Origin: Ensifer adhaerens
GTDB lineage: Bacteria > Pseudomonadota > Alphaproteobacteria > Rhizobiales > Rhizobiaceae
Assembly: GCF_000697965.2 (NCBI RefSeq)
Contig: NZ_CP015880.1
Coordinates: 3,491,001 to 3,555,000, forward strand
DNA length: 64,000 nt
Direction: 5' to 3'
The notes beneath the pieces are model-generated. The model was not told the origin of the DNA. It ran no database searches and was given only the letters and a program-made list of their open reading frames with translations. Positions within the stretch are counted from its first letter, which is position 1. Every line of letters starts with the position of its first letter. A program made the translations under genes and the position numbers. Below are positions 56,985-64,000 of this stretch, piece after piece.

Positions 56985-58496
56985 ATGGAGAGGCATACAG
57001 TCACACACGACCGGTTCCCGCCGAAGGGCGGACGGCTGCGTGGACGCGCCGTGGTTGCATTGCTTGCGACCACGCTCCTTTCCGCATGCCAATCCGTGAT
57101 CGAGCAGACCTACCAGCCGACCGTTTCGCCCTCCTCCAATCCGCAGATCGTCGAGGAAGTTCAGAAGAACGATCCGCGGGCGCAGCTGGGCGCGCGCGAA
57201 CATCCGCGCATCGTCGCAAGCTACGGCGGCGAGTACAAGGACGCCAAGACTGAGCGCCTGGTCGCGCGCATCACCGGCGCGCTGACGGCGGTCTCCGAGA
57301 ATCCGCAGCAGTCCTACCGCATCACCATCCTGAACTCGCCGGCGATCAACGCCTTCGCGCTGCCCGGTGGTTATCTCTATGTCACCCGCGGCCTGCTGGC
57401 GCTTGCCAACGATGCCTCCGAGGTCGCAGCCGTGCTGTCGCACGAGATGGCGCACGTCACCGCCAACCACGGCATCGAGCGTCAGCAGCGCGAGGAAGCC
57501 GAAGTGATCGCCAGCCGCGTGGTCTCCGAAGTCCTCTCCTCCGATATCGCCGGCAAGCAGGCGCTCGCGCGCGGCAAGCTCCGGCTCGCGGCCTTCTCGC
57601 GCAACCAGGAACTTCAGGCCGACGTGATCGGCGTGCGCATGCTCGGCGAAGCCGGCTACGACCCCTATGCAGCGGCGCGCTTCCTCGATTCGATGGCCGC
57701 CTATAGCCGCTTCACGGCGGTCGATCCGGAATCCGACCAGAGCCTCGACTTCCTGTCGAGCCACCCGAACGCGCCGCAGCGTGTCGATCTCGCGCGTCGG
57801 CACGCCCGCGCCTTCGGTCCGGAAGGCACCAGCGGCGACCGCGGTCGCGACTATTATCTCGCCGGCATCGACGGCCTGCTCTATGGCGACAGCCCGCAGG
57901 AGGGCTACGTGCGCGGCCAGACCTTCCTGCACGGCCAACTCGGCATCCGCTTCGACGTGCCCGCCGGGTTCCAGATCGACAACAAGGCCGAAGCGGTTCT
58001 GGCGACCGGCGCCGGCGACATCGCCGTGCGCTTCGATGGCGTCGCCGACACGGGCGGTCGGAGCCTGACAGACTATATCGCCAGCGGTTGGGTTACCGGC
58101 CTGAAGCCCGACACGATCCGGCAGATCAGCGTCAACGGCCTGGAAGCCGCAACCGCGCGCGCCTCCGCCGACCGCTGGGATTTCGACGTGACGGTCATCC
58201 GCATCGACACGCGGATCTACCGCTTCCTGACCGCTGTGCCCAAGGGGTCGAGTGCACTCGAGCCGACCGCAAACCAGTTGCGTAGCACGTTCCGCCGCAT
58301 GACGGCCGCTGAGACGCAGTCGCTGAAGCCGCTGCGGATCCGGGTGGTGACGGTCCGGCCCGGCGACACGATCACCACGTTGTCGGCCCGCATGATGGGA
58401 ACCGATCGTAAGCTCGACCTCTTCCGGGTGATCAATGCGATGCAGGTCAGCTCGACGGTGAAGCCGGGCGACAGGGTGAAGATCGTTTCCGAATAG
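56985..58496 (+). CDS. M48 family metalloprotease lipoprotein with C-terminal LysM-like domain
   Basis: The 503-residue protein has a signal ending in lipobox LLSAC (Cys35). The M48 domain contains LPGGYLYVTRGLL, zinc motif HEMAHVTANH (153-162) and third ligand region NQELQADVIGVRML. After a region of unknown fold (about 300-440) comes a LysM-like end (RVVTVRPGDTITTLSARM, KPGDRVKIVSE). It is probably an outer-membrane-anchored protease of the BepA/LoiP type, acting on misassembled envelope proteins, tethered to peptidoglycan by LysM. ATG 56985 is accepted for lack of a better start. Confidence 0.92.
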   Translation: MERHTVTHDRFPPKGGRLRGRAVVALLATTLLSACQSVIEQTYQPTVSPSSNPQIVEEVQKNDPRAQLGAREHPRIVASYGGEYKDAKTERLVARITGALTAVSENPQQSYRITILNSPAINAFALPGGYLYVTRGLLALANDASEVAAVLSHEMAHVTANHGIERQQREEAEVIASRVVSEVLSSDIAGKQALARGKLRLAAFSRNQELQADVIGVRMLGEAGYDPYAAARFLDSMAAYSRFTAVDPESDQSLDFLSSHPNAPQRVDLARRHARAFGPEGTSGDRGRDYYLAGIDGLLYGDSPQEGYVRGQTFLHGQLGIRFDVPAGFQIDNKAEAVLATGAGDIAVRFDGVADTGGRSLTDYIASGWVTGLKPDTIRQISVNGLEAATARASADRWDFDVTVIRIDTRIYRFLTAVPKGSSALEPTANQLRSTFRRMTAAETQSLKPLRIRVVTVRPGDTITTLSARMMGTDRKLDLFRVINAMQVSSTVKPGDRVKIVSE

Positions 58497-58714
58497 GATT
58501 GAGACAGGCGCAGCTGAAGCACGTTCGGTTGCGAGCGTGAATTGCCTGCCATCTGCTAGGCAAGCACGTCGCGAGGCGCCTGAACGGTCACGAACGAAAG
58601 CACGCTGCGCCAATCGTCATCGCCAAATTGACAGCGGACAGTGCCGCTTCCCGGCGCAATGCGGGGTTCCGGCGAATAGTACGGGCATGGCGGCAGACGG
58701 TCGACGTCAGGCGG

Positions 58715-59581
58715 TCAATGAATGCCTGCGGTCAGCGCCGGCGCTCGCGTCGCCAAGGCCGCCCGGAGCTTCTCCAGCGCCCGAGTTTCGATCTGCCGCA
58801 CACGTTCCTTGGATATGCCGAGATCGATGCCGAGCTCTTCGAGCGTCGCTCCTTCTTCCGTCAGCCGCCGGGCGCGGATGATGCGCATTTCGCGCTCCGT
58901 CAGCGCGCACAGCGCGTCGCGCAGCCACACACGAGCCCGTTCGCCGTCGATCATCTCGCTCACCTGCTCGTCCGGCAGCGGCGCGTCGCTGGCGAGGAAA
59001 TCCAGCCGTTCACCGCCATCGGAATCACTGCCGCCGACCGGCGCCTGCAGCGAGGTGTCGCTGCCAGAGAGACGTGCATCCATCGTCTGCACGTCGGCGA
59101 TGCTGACGCCGAGGGCAGCCGCAATCTCCTCATGCATAGCCTGCGATGTAAGCTGCCTGTCGCCCTGGGCAAGCCGGGCGCGAAGACGCCGAAGGTTGAA
59201 GAACAGGGCCTTCTGCGCCGAACTGGTGCCACCGCGGACGATCGACCAGTTGCGCAGGACATAGTCCTGCATCGACGCCCGGATCCACCAGGTGGCATAG
59301 GTGGAGAAGCGGACCTCGCGGCTCGGCTCGAAACGGGCCGCCGCCTCCAGGAGACCGATATGGCCCTCCTGGACGAGATCGCCCATGGGCAGGCCGAAAT
59401 TGCGAAACTTCGCGGCCATCGAGATCACCAGACGCATATGCGACATGGCGATCTTGTTGCGGGCTTCCTGATCGTTGTCGTTTCGCCAGGCTTGCGCCAG
59501 CTTGTGCTCCTCGTCGCGCTCGAGATAGGGCGCCTCCATTGCGATCTTGATCATCCGCCGGTCTGCAGTGAGAGTCTTCAT
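58715..59581 (-). CDS. rpoH2: RNA polymerase sigma factor RpoH2 (sigma-32 family)
   Basis: The 288-residue sigma factor has region 2 (GDLVQEGHIGLLEAAARFEPSREVRFSTYATWWIRASMQDYVLRNW), the RpoH-box-like QKALFFNLRRLR, and region 4 (LTEREMRIIRARRL, SKERVRQIETRALEKLR). It directs polymerase to heat-shock-type promoters. Many rhizobia have two RpoH proteins; this divergent one fits RpoH2, which in Sinorhizobium is under the general-stress sigma RpoE2. A matching GGAAC-N18-TT sequence lies upstream. Confidence 0.93.
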   Translation of the reverse strand: MKTLTADRRMIKIAMEAPYLERDEEHKLAQAWRNDNDQEARNKIAMSHMRLVISMAAKFRNFGLPMGDLVQEGHIGLLEAAARFEPSREVRFSTYATWWIRASMQDYVLRNWSIVRGGTSSAQKALFFNLRRLRARLAQGDRQLTSQAMHEEIAAALGVSIADVQTMDARLSGSDTSLQAPVGGSDSDGGERLDFLASDAPLPDEQVSEMIDGERARVWLRDALCALTEREMRIIRARRLTEEGATLEELGIDLGISKERVRQIETRALEKLRAALATRAPALTAGIH

Positions 59582-59798
59582 CGATCACTCCGTGACTGGC
59601 GCCGGGCGCCATTGCGTGTGAAGTCCAAAAGGCCGGACGGATGCAGTGTCCGGCAGCAGGGGGCGTCTCGCGCCGCGATGTCGAAACTTGAAGAAACGAC
59701 GCGGCGCCCTAACTTCGAAGTCACGAACCTGAACGGTGACGGGATCACAGAAGCAAGATCGCCCGGCGCGAAAGCGGCGCGCTTCTGCCGGCCTTTAT

Positions 59799-59824
59799 AA
59801 ATGCGCCCGGACGGCAAAAGTTCC
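59799..59824 (-). promoter_or_regulatory. Likely RpoE2 (general stress ECF sigma) promoter for rpoH2
   Basis: The minus strand reads GGAAC (59824-59820), 18 bases, then TT (59801-59800), matching the published Sinorhizobium RpoE2 consensus GGAAC-N18/19-TT. It lies about 220 bases upstream of the rpoH2 ATG, just past the carD terminator. Confidence 0.55.
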
Positions 59825-59836
59825 ATGCGATCAAAG

Positions 59837-59866
59837 AAAAAGCCCGGCGCGATGGCCGGGCTTTTT
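59837..59866 (-). terminator. Terminator after carD
   Basis: AGCCCGGC-gcgatg-GCCGGGCT stem with A4 on one flank and T4 on the other; works in both directions. Confidence 0.85.
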
Positions 59867-59891
59867 GGTAGTCTCAGTGCAGTCAGACAGC

Positions 59892-60461
59892 TTATGCAGC
59901 TTCGTCCTGAGCGTCGTCTTCGTCGATCGCCTTGCCGCGCTTCGGACCCTTGCTGAGGTTGGCCTCGACGAGGCGAACAGCTTCGGTTTCCGACATCTTG
60001 TTGACGGCAGCGATTTCGCGCGCCATGCGGTCGAGGGCAGCTTCGTAGAGCTGGCGTTCGGAATAGGACTGTTCCGGCTGGTTTTCGGCGCGGTAGAGAT
60101 CGCGCACGACTTCCGCGATGGAAATCAGGTCGCCGGAATTGATCTTGGCATCGTATTCCTGGGCGCGGCGCGACCACATGGTGCGCTTCACGCGAGCCTT
60201 GCCCTGCACAACCTTCAACGCGCGGTCGACGAAATCGGTTTCGGAGAGCTTGCGCATGCCGATGCTGACGGCCTTGGCCACTGGCACTTTCAGGCGCATC
60301 TTGTCCTTCTCGAAATCGATGACAAAAAGCTCAAGCTTCATGCCGGCGACTTCCTGCTCTTCGATCGCCACGATCTGGCCAACGCCGTGGGCCGGATAGA
60401 CGATCGATTCACCGGTCTTGAAGCCCTGGCGTGTCGAAGATTTTTTCTGCTGGGTCGTCAT
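59892..60461 (-). CDS. carD: CarD/CdnL-type RNA polymerase-binding regulator
   Basis: The 189-residue protein has the RID Tudor-like domain (about 10-75; GESIVYPAHGVGQIVAIEEQEVAGMKLELFVIDFEKDKMRLKVP in pieces) and a helical DNA-contact C-terminal domain (WSRRAQEYDAKINSGDLISIAEVVRDLY, SYSERQLYEAALDRMAREIA). It binds the beta subunit and stabilises open complexes at rRNA and other promoters. The C-terminus is acidic. Start MTTQQKKSS at 60461 follows CAGGGAG. Confidence 0.95.
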   Translation of the reverse strand: MTTQQKKSSTRQGFKTGESIVYPAHGVGQIVAIEEQEVAGMKLELFVIDFEKDKMRLKVPVAKAVSIGMRKLSETDFVDRALKVVQGKARVKRTMWSRRAQEYDAKINSGDLISIAEVVRDLYRAENQPEQSYSERQLYEAALDRMAREIAAVNKMSETEAVRLVEANLSKGPKRGKAIDEDDAQDEAA

Positions 60462-60872
60462 TCGTTTCAAAAACTCCCTGTTTCGCGCCGGCCATTCTGG
60501 CCGGGGCCGGGTCAGTGAGGCCCGGGATAGACGGGGATACCGCCGGGTGGGTACATCCTGGTCCGTCCAAGGAATGCAAACAGCCTCATAAAATGCGGTC
60601 ACAACAGAGCAACGCCATGTTGCGTACTAGGGAGAAACCGCGTTTTGGAGATCGTTTGCTTTCGTGATGGTTTTCGGGCGCGCAAAAACACCCTCTGTGG
60701 ATCAGTAGAAGGAACCTATCACAAAAAAGTGCCGAAATCAATAATTTGCTGCATGGCAGCCATCAAGCCACCATTCTCGCAACTGCGAGCGCGGCTCGTG
60801 TTTTCCCCAGCTTTGCGCCCCGGCGGCAGCTTTGCTTCGTCAGCCTCGACGAACGGCGGCGACCGCTTCGTC
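60462..60872. other. 411-base stretch between carD and fdxA
   Basis: It holds the carD promoter and leader, with a hairpin CCGGCC-attct-GGCCGG at 60488-60504 about 27 bases before the ATG, and the 3' region of fdxA. No coding frame with a ribosome site and no T-tract terminator for fdxA is seen. Confidence 0.4.
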
Positions 60873-61211
60873 TCAGTCGCCCTGGCCCGGCTCGGTCGAG
60901 AAGAACTTCTCGTACTTGCCTTCGACGCCGTCCATCTCCTTCGCTTCCGGCATCGGATCGCGCTTGACGGTGATGTTCGGCCACTTCGAAGCGAAATCCG
61001 CGTTCAGTTTCAGCCACATATCAAGACCCGGCTCGGTATCCGGCTTGATCGCCTCGGCAGGACATTCCGGCTCGCAAACGCCACAATCGATGCACTCGTC
61101 GGGATGAATGACGAGGAAATTCTCACCCTCGTAGAAGCAGTCCACGGGGCAGACTTCGACACAGTCCGTATACTTGCAGCGAATGCAATTGTCGGTCACG
61201 ACATACGTCAT
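60873..61211 (-). CDS. fdxA: Seven-iron ferredoxin FdxA
   Basis: The 112-residue protein starts [22 protein letters not shown] and has Cys at 9, 12, 17, 21, 25, 40, 43, 46 and 50, the pattern of a [3Fe-4S][4Fe-4S] ferredoxin, then the FdxA C-terminal tail ([12 protein letters not shown]). It is a low-potential electron carrier. ATG 61211 follows GGAGTACC. It is widely conserved next to carD in rhizobia. Confidence 0.96.
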   Translation of the reverse strand: MTYVVTDNCIRCKYTDCVEVCPVDCFYEGENFLVIHPDECIDCGVCEPECPAEAIKPDTEPGLDMWLKLNADFASKWPNITVKRDPMPEAKEMDGVEGKYEKFFSTEPGQGD

Positions 61212-61481
61212 GAGGTACTCCAGCCAATGCTCACGTTTGATGGCAGACGGCAATCAATGGTGATGCTCGTCGTCCGCGCATGCTAGGAATGTCCGGCGCG
61301 CATAGCTGCCGAAGCAAACCCGATGCACCCAACGTGGGTCTGTCAGGTAAAGGCTTTATGGACCCTTTGCAAGAATATTCAATGCGCGAAACGCCACGGC
61401 AAAGGCAGAGTTTTCTAAAGGCTGTCGCGCAAAAGCGCGTCGTGTTTTACAGCCAGCGGCGGGCAGGGTTGGCGGCGCCCA

Positions 61482-61895
61482 TCAGTCCTCGCGCGGATCG
61501 AAATCGGGCTTTAGCCGATCGGTTTCCCGCCGCTCCTTCTTCGTCGGCCGGCCCGCTCCGCGCTCGCGCGTGGCAAGCTCGTAGGCCGACAACTTCTCCT
61601 TCGGCTGCTCTGGCGTCAGATCGTCGTAAAGCAGACGCGCTTCCTCATAGGGACCTCGCCGCTCACCCGGGCCCACGACCCGAACGATCAGACTGCGCCG
61701 GTCGAGCGCAAGTTCGAGCATATCACCCGTCTTCAATTGAAACGACGACTGCGTCACGCGCTCGTCGTTGACGGCGACACGGCCACCCTCGATCGCCTTT
61801 TGCGCAAGCGATCGGGATTTGATCAGCCGCGTGAAAAACAGCCACTTGTCGAGACGCTGGCGCGATGCCGGGTTGGACGCAGGCTGTTTTTCCAT
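61482..61895 (-). CDS. S4-domain RNA-binding protein, HslR-like
   Basis: The 137-residue protein opens with an S4 domain (about 13-60; RLDKWLFFTRLIKSRSLAQKAIEGGRVAVNDERV) and has a basic, charged C-terminus (RPTKKERRETDRLK). E. coli HslR (Hsp15) binds stalled 50S subunits with nascent chains; a similar ribosome-rescue role is likely. It begins eight bases after the helicase-related gene, so the two form an operon. Confidence 0.92.
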   Translation of the reverse strand: MEKQPASNPASRQRLDKWLFFTRLIKSRSLAQKAIEGGRVAVNDERVTQSSFQLKTGDMLELALDRRSLIVRVVGPGERRGPYEEARLLYDDLTPEQPKEKLSAYELATRERGAGRPTKKERRETDRLKPDFDPRED

Positions 61896-61903
61896 GGTCT
61901 ACC

Positions 61904-64000
61904 TTACTTCTTCATCTGCTCCTTGAGAGCAGCAAGCTTGGCGAAGGGCGAATCCGGATCCACCGGCTTTTCGCGACGCGGCGGACGCGCCTCGAATTTG
62001 CCCTGACCCGGCTTGCCGCCGCGGTCGTGACGATCATGACGCTCGCCGCGATCCTGACGCGGGCCGCCTTCCGGCTTGCCACCGTCATGGCGCTTGCCAC
62101 GCGCCTGCTGACCACCCTTGCGCCCGCCTTCACGTCCTTCGCCCTGGCCCTGGCCCTGGCCACGCCCGTGGCGCTGACCGCCGCGACGCTGGTCGCCCTC
62201 GTGGCGGCCACCGCCCTGGCGCTGGTTGTCCTGACGGGTGCCAGGACGCCAGAGCAGAACGGGCTTGGCTTCGACCGGCTCGCCGGTCTCCGTCACTTGG
62301 GTCTCGGTCACCTGAGCCTCAGCAGGCTGGGCCCCGTCGGCAGCGACGGCAACGTCAGCTTCGGCCTTTTCGGCCTCGGCAGCAGGTGCCTCGACGACTG
62401 CAGTCTCGGCTTCTGCCGCACTGTCGCCGGCATCGGCGTCATCAACCGCAGCGACCGGTTCGGAAGCGGCGGCAGCAGCCGCAGCACCACCATCCTGACC
62501 CATGAGGAAGGCCTGGGCCTCCTCGGCCTTGACGCTGTCTGCGCGGTAGCCGAGGCCCTTCAGGATCTCTTCCATGTCGTCGGGCGTTGCACCGAGGATC
62601 GAGAGCATGGAGGTGGTCGCTGTAAAGCGGCGACCGTCATAGGCGCCTTCCGGACGCGGCTGCGTGCCCGGCTTCCACTGAAGGAGCGGTCGAATAAGGT
62701 CAGCGAGGCGCTCGAGGATATCGATGCGCACCGCGCGCTTTCCGAGGAAGCGGAAACCGGCGAGCTTGTAGAAGGTCCGCTCGAAAGACGGATCGGTAAC
62801 GACAGACGTACGGCCGGCGGCGAGCATCGGGATGAGGTCGCCATAGCCGGGCTTGTCGAGGCCGTCGTTCTTCAACGCCCAGAGGAGCGTGATAAGTTCG
62901 GCCGGCGCCGGCTTCAGGAGCGCCGGCAGGAAGATGTGGTAGGCGCCGAAGCGAACGCCGTACTTGCGGATCGAAGCGCGACCGTCCTGGTCGAGCGACT
63001 TGACGTCGTCTGCGACATCGCGGCGGAACAGTACGCCGAGGTTTTCGACGAGCTGGAAGGCGAGGCCCTTGGCGAGACCTTCGAGATCTTCAGCGCGCGA
63101 AATATCGTCGAGCGGCTTCAAGACCGTTCCGATGTGATGGTTCACGAAACGCTCGATGCGCGCCAGAACGTGCTCGCGGGCGTTCGCCTGCAGCTGATCG
63201 TCGGCCAGCAGGATGACGCGCGGGCGCATGACGTGGTCGCTTGCCGTCAGACGGGCGACGGGATCGCCGAGCCAGCGCACAAGACCATCCGACGAAAGCG
63301 CCAGGTCGTTGTTGCCGGAAGCATGCAGCCGCGCGGCGCGTGCCTCAAACTCGAGCGCCAGCGCCTTCTGGGCAGCACCCTGCACAGCCTTGGCATCCGG
63401 GCCATCGCCGCCGGTCGCCAGCGTAAACCGGAAACCGGTTAGTTGTCCTACGTGATGACCTTCAACGAAGACATCACCATTCACACTGATTTCAGCTTCC
63501 AGCATAGCATTCTCTCTCAGGCGCTTCATGAGCACAGATGTCCTGCGATCAACAAAGCGTTTCGTCAACCGTTCATGTAGTGCGTCGGATAATCGATCTT
63601 CAATTTCCCGCGTCTTTTCTTGCCAGTGTGTCGGATCGGCCAGCCATCCTGGCCGGTTCGACACATAAGTCCATGTCCTGATCTGCGCGATTCGCGCCGA
63701 AAGTGTGTCGATCTCACCGTCCGTATGATCGGCCCGCCTGACCTGCTCGGCCATGAAATCTTCGTTTACGGTACCGCGGCGGACAAGATCCGCGTAGATC
63801 GTCGAGATCAAGTCGGCATGTTGAGCCGGTGTAATGCGCCGATAGTCCGGCAGCGCGCAGGCTTCCCACAGTTTTTCCACCCGCTCGGCATTGGTCGTGA
63901 TGTCGACGACCTCAGGGTAGCGGGCCAAATGCTCGAACGCCTGCTGGTCTACCGCAGGTAGCGCCCGGGCAAGGCCGGGAACCGTCGGCGCGGCCTCAAG
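61904..64000 (-). CDS. C-terminal part of a large helicase-related protein (5' end outside window)
   Basis: The frame is open to the right edge, giving 698 residues of a longer protein; TTG 63928 is internal. What is visible: a helical region (VEKLWEACALPDYRRITPAQHADLISTIYADL), a conserved middle (YGVRFGAYHIFLPALLKPAPAEL, FYKLAGFRFLGKRAVRIDILERL), an Ala/Glu/Val-rich linker and a Gly/Arg/Gln/His/Asp-rich tail ending PFAKLAALKEQMKK. I recognise it as the rhizobial SUV3-like DEAD/DEAH RNA helicase; the motor motifs must lie upstream, so the helicase label rests on memory of the family. The RGG-like tail suggests RNA binding. Confidence 0.82.
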   Translation of the reverse strand, partial: LEAAPTVPGLARALPAVDQQAFEHLARYPEVVDITTNAERVEKLWEACALPDYRRITPAQHADLISTIYADLVRRGTVNEDFMAEQVRRADHTDGEIDTLSARIAQIRTWTYVSNRPGWLADPTHWQEKTREIEDRLSDALHERLTKRFVDRRTSVLMKRLRENAMLEAEISVNGDVFVEGHHVGQLTGFRFTLATGGDGPDAKAVQGAAQKALALEFEARAARLHASGNNDLALSSDGLVRWLGDPVARLTASDHVMRPRVILLADDQLQANAREHVLARIERFVNHHIGTVLKPLDDISRAEDLEGLAKGLAFQLVENLGVLFRRDVADDVKSLDQDGRASIRKYGVRFGAYHIFLPALLKPAPAELITLLWALKNDGLDKPGYGDLIPMLAAGRTSVVTDPSFERTFYKLAGFRFLGKRAVRIDILERLADLIRPLLQWKPGTQPRPEGAYDGRRFTATTSMLSILGATPDDMEEILKGLGYRADSVKAEEAQAFLMGQDGGAAAAAAASEPVAAVDDADAGDSAAEAETAVVEAPAAEAEKAEADVAVAADGAQPAEAQVTETQVTETGEPVEAKPVLLWRPGTRQDNQRQGGGRHEGDQRRGGQRHGRGQGQGQGEGREGGRKGGQQARGKRHDGGKPEGGPRQDRGERHDRHDRGGKPGQGKFEARPPRREKPVDPDSPFAKLAALKEQMKK

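Noticed and set aside
61865..63442. 525-codon plus-strand frame opposite the helicase-related gene
   Set aside because: Low-complexity antisense of a real gene, without a ribosome site.

Overview
The window looks like a core chromosomal segment of a Rhizobiaceae alphaproteobacterium, most likely Ensifer/Sinorhizobium. This rests on high GC, the characteristic order ffh - chorismate mutase - rpsP - rimM - trmD - rplS, a second RpoH-type sigma factor, a RirA-type iron operator, rhizobial intergenic palindromic repeats, and families such as DUF2585, DUF2794, IalB and CarD. The species call is inference from gene content; no database search was possible. I see no rRNA, tRNA, prophage, insertion sequence or CRISPR array.

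Layout. 1-3.7 kb: 3' part of ftsK, a LolA-like carrier, exonuclease III. 3.7-8.7 kb: TonB-dependent siderophore receptor behind an iron operator, a cyclic-nucleotide-binding protein, a CenR-like response regulator, an L,D-transpeptidase and a SixA-like phosphatase. 8.8-12.1 kb: leuC and an amino-acid ABC permease/binding-protein pair without its ATPase. 12.2-17.5 kb: translation and protein-targeting genes (rplS, trmD, rimM, rpsP, ffh) with an inserted chorismate mutase. 17.7-24.8 kb: MarR regulator, metallo-hydrolase, then dapF-mtaB-ftsY and the membrane genes yciB-DUF2585. 25-28.1 kb: cytochrome c maturation genes ccmABCDG. 28.4-34.3 kb: acnA, DUF1223, DUF2794, an acetyltransferase, a Bax-inhibitor-1 protein. 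34.5-41.4 kb: YbbA/YbbP-type ABC exporter divergent from tesA, thpR overlapping a tyrosine phosphatase, phhB, DUF1232, IalB-like. 41.6-49.8 kb: rlmN, a three-gene ABC importer, a LysE exporter, argG, and a MarR-MFS efflux operon with a palindromic operator. 49.9-56.7 kb: ABC-F ATPase, thiamine pyrophosphokinase, an acetyltransferase, and thiBPQ behind a TPP riboswitch. 57-64 kb: M48 lipoprotein protease, rpoH2, carD, fdxA, an S4-domain protein and the C-terminal part of a large helicase-related protein that runs off the right edge.

The window is mostly housekeeping. The least ordinary signals are two inverted rhizobial palindromic repeats that appear to lie in frame inside ftsY, a 43-bp near-perfect palindrome centred on a TGA-N9-TCA iron operator, a MarR operator, a likely general-stress promoter for rpoH2, a 64-bp convergent coding overlap, and several 4-nt stop/start overlaps that use GTG or TTG starts.
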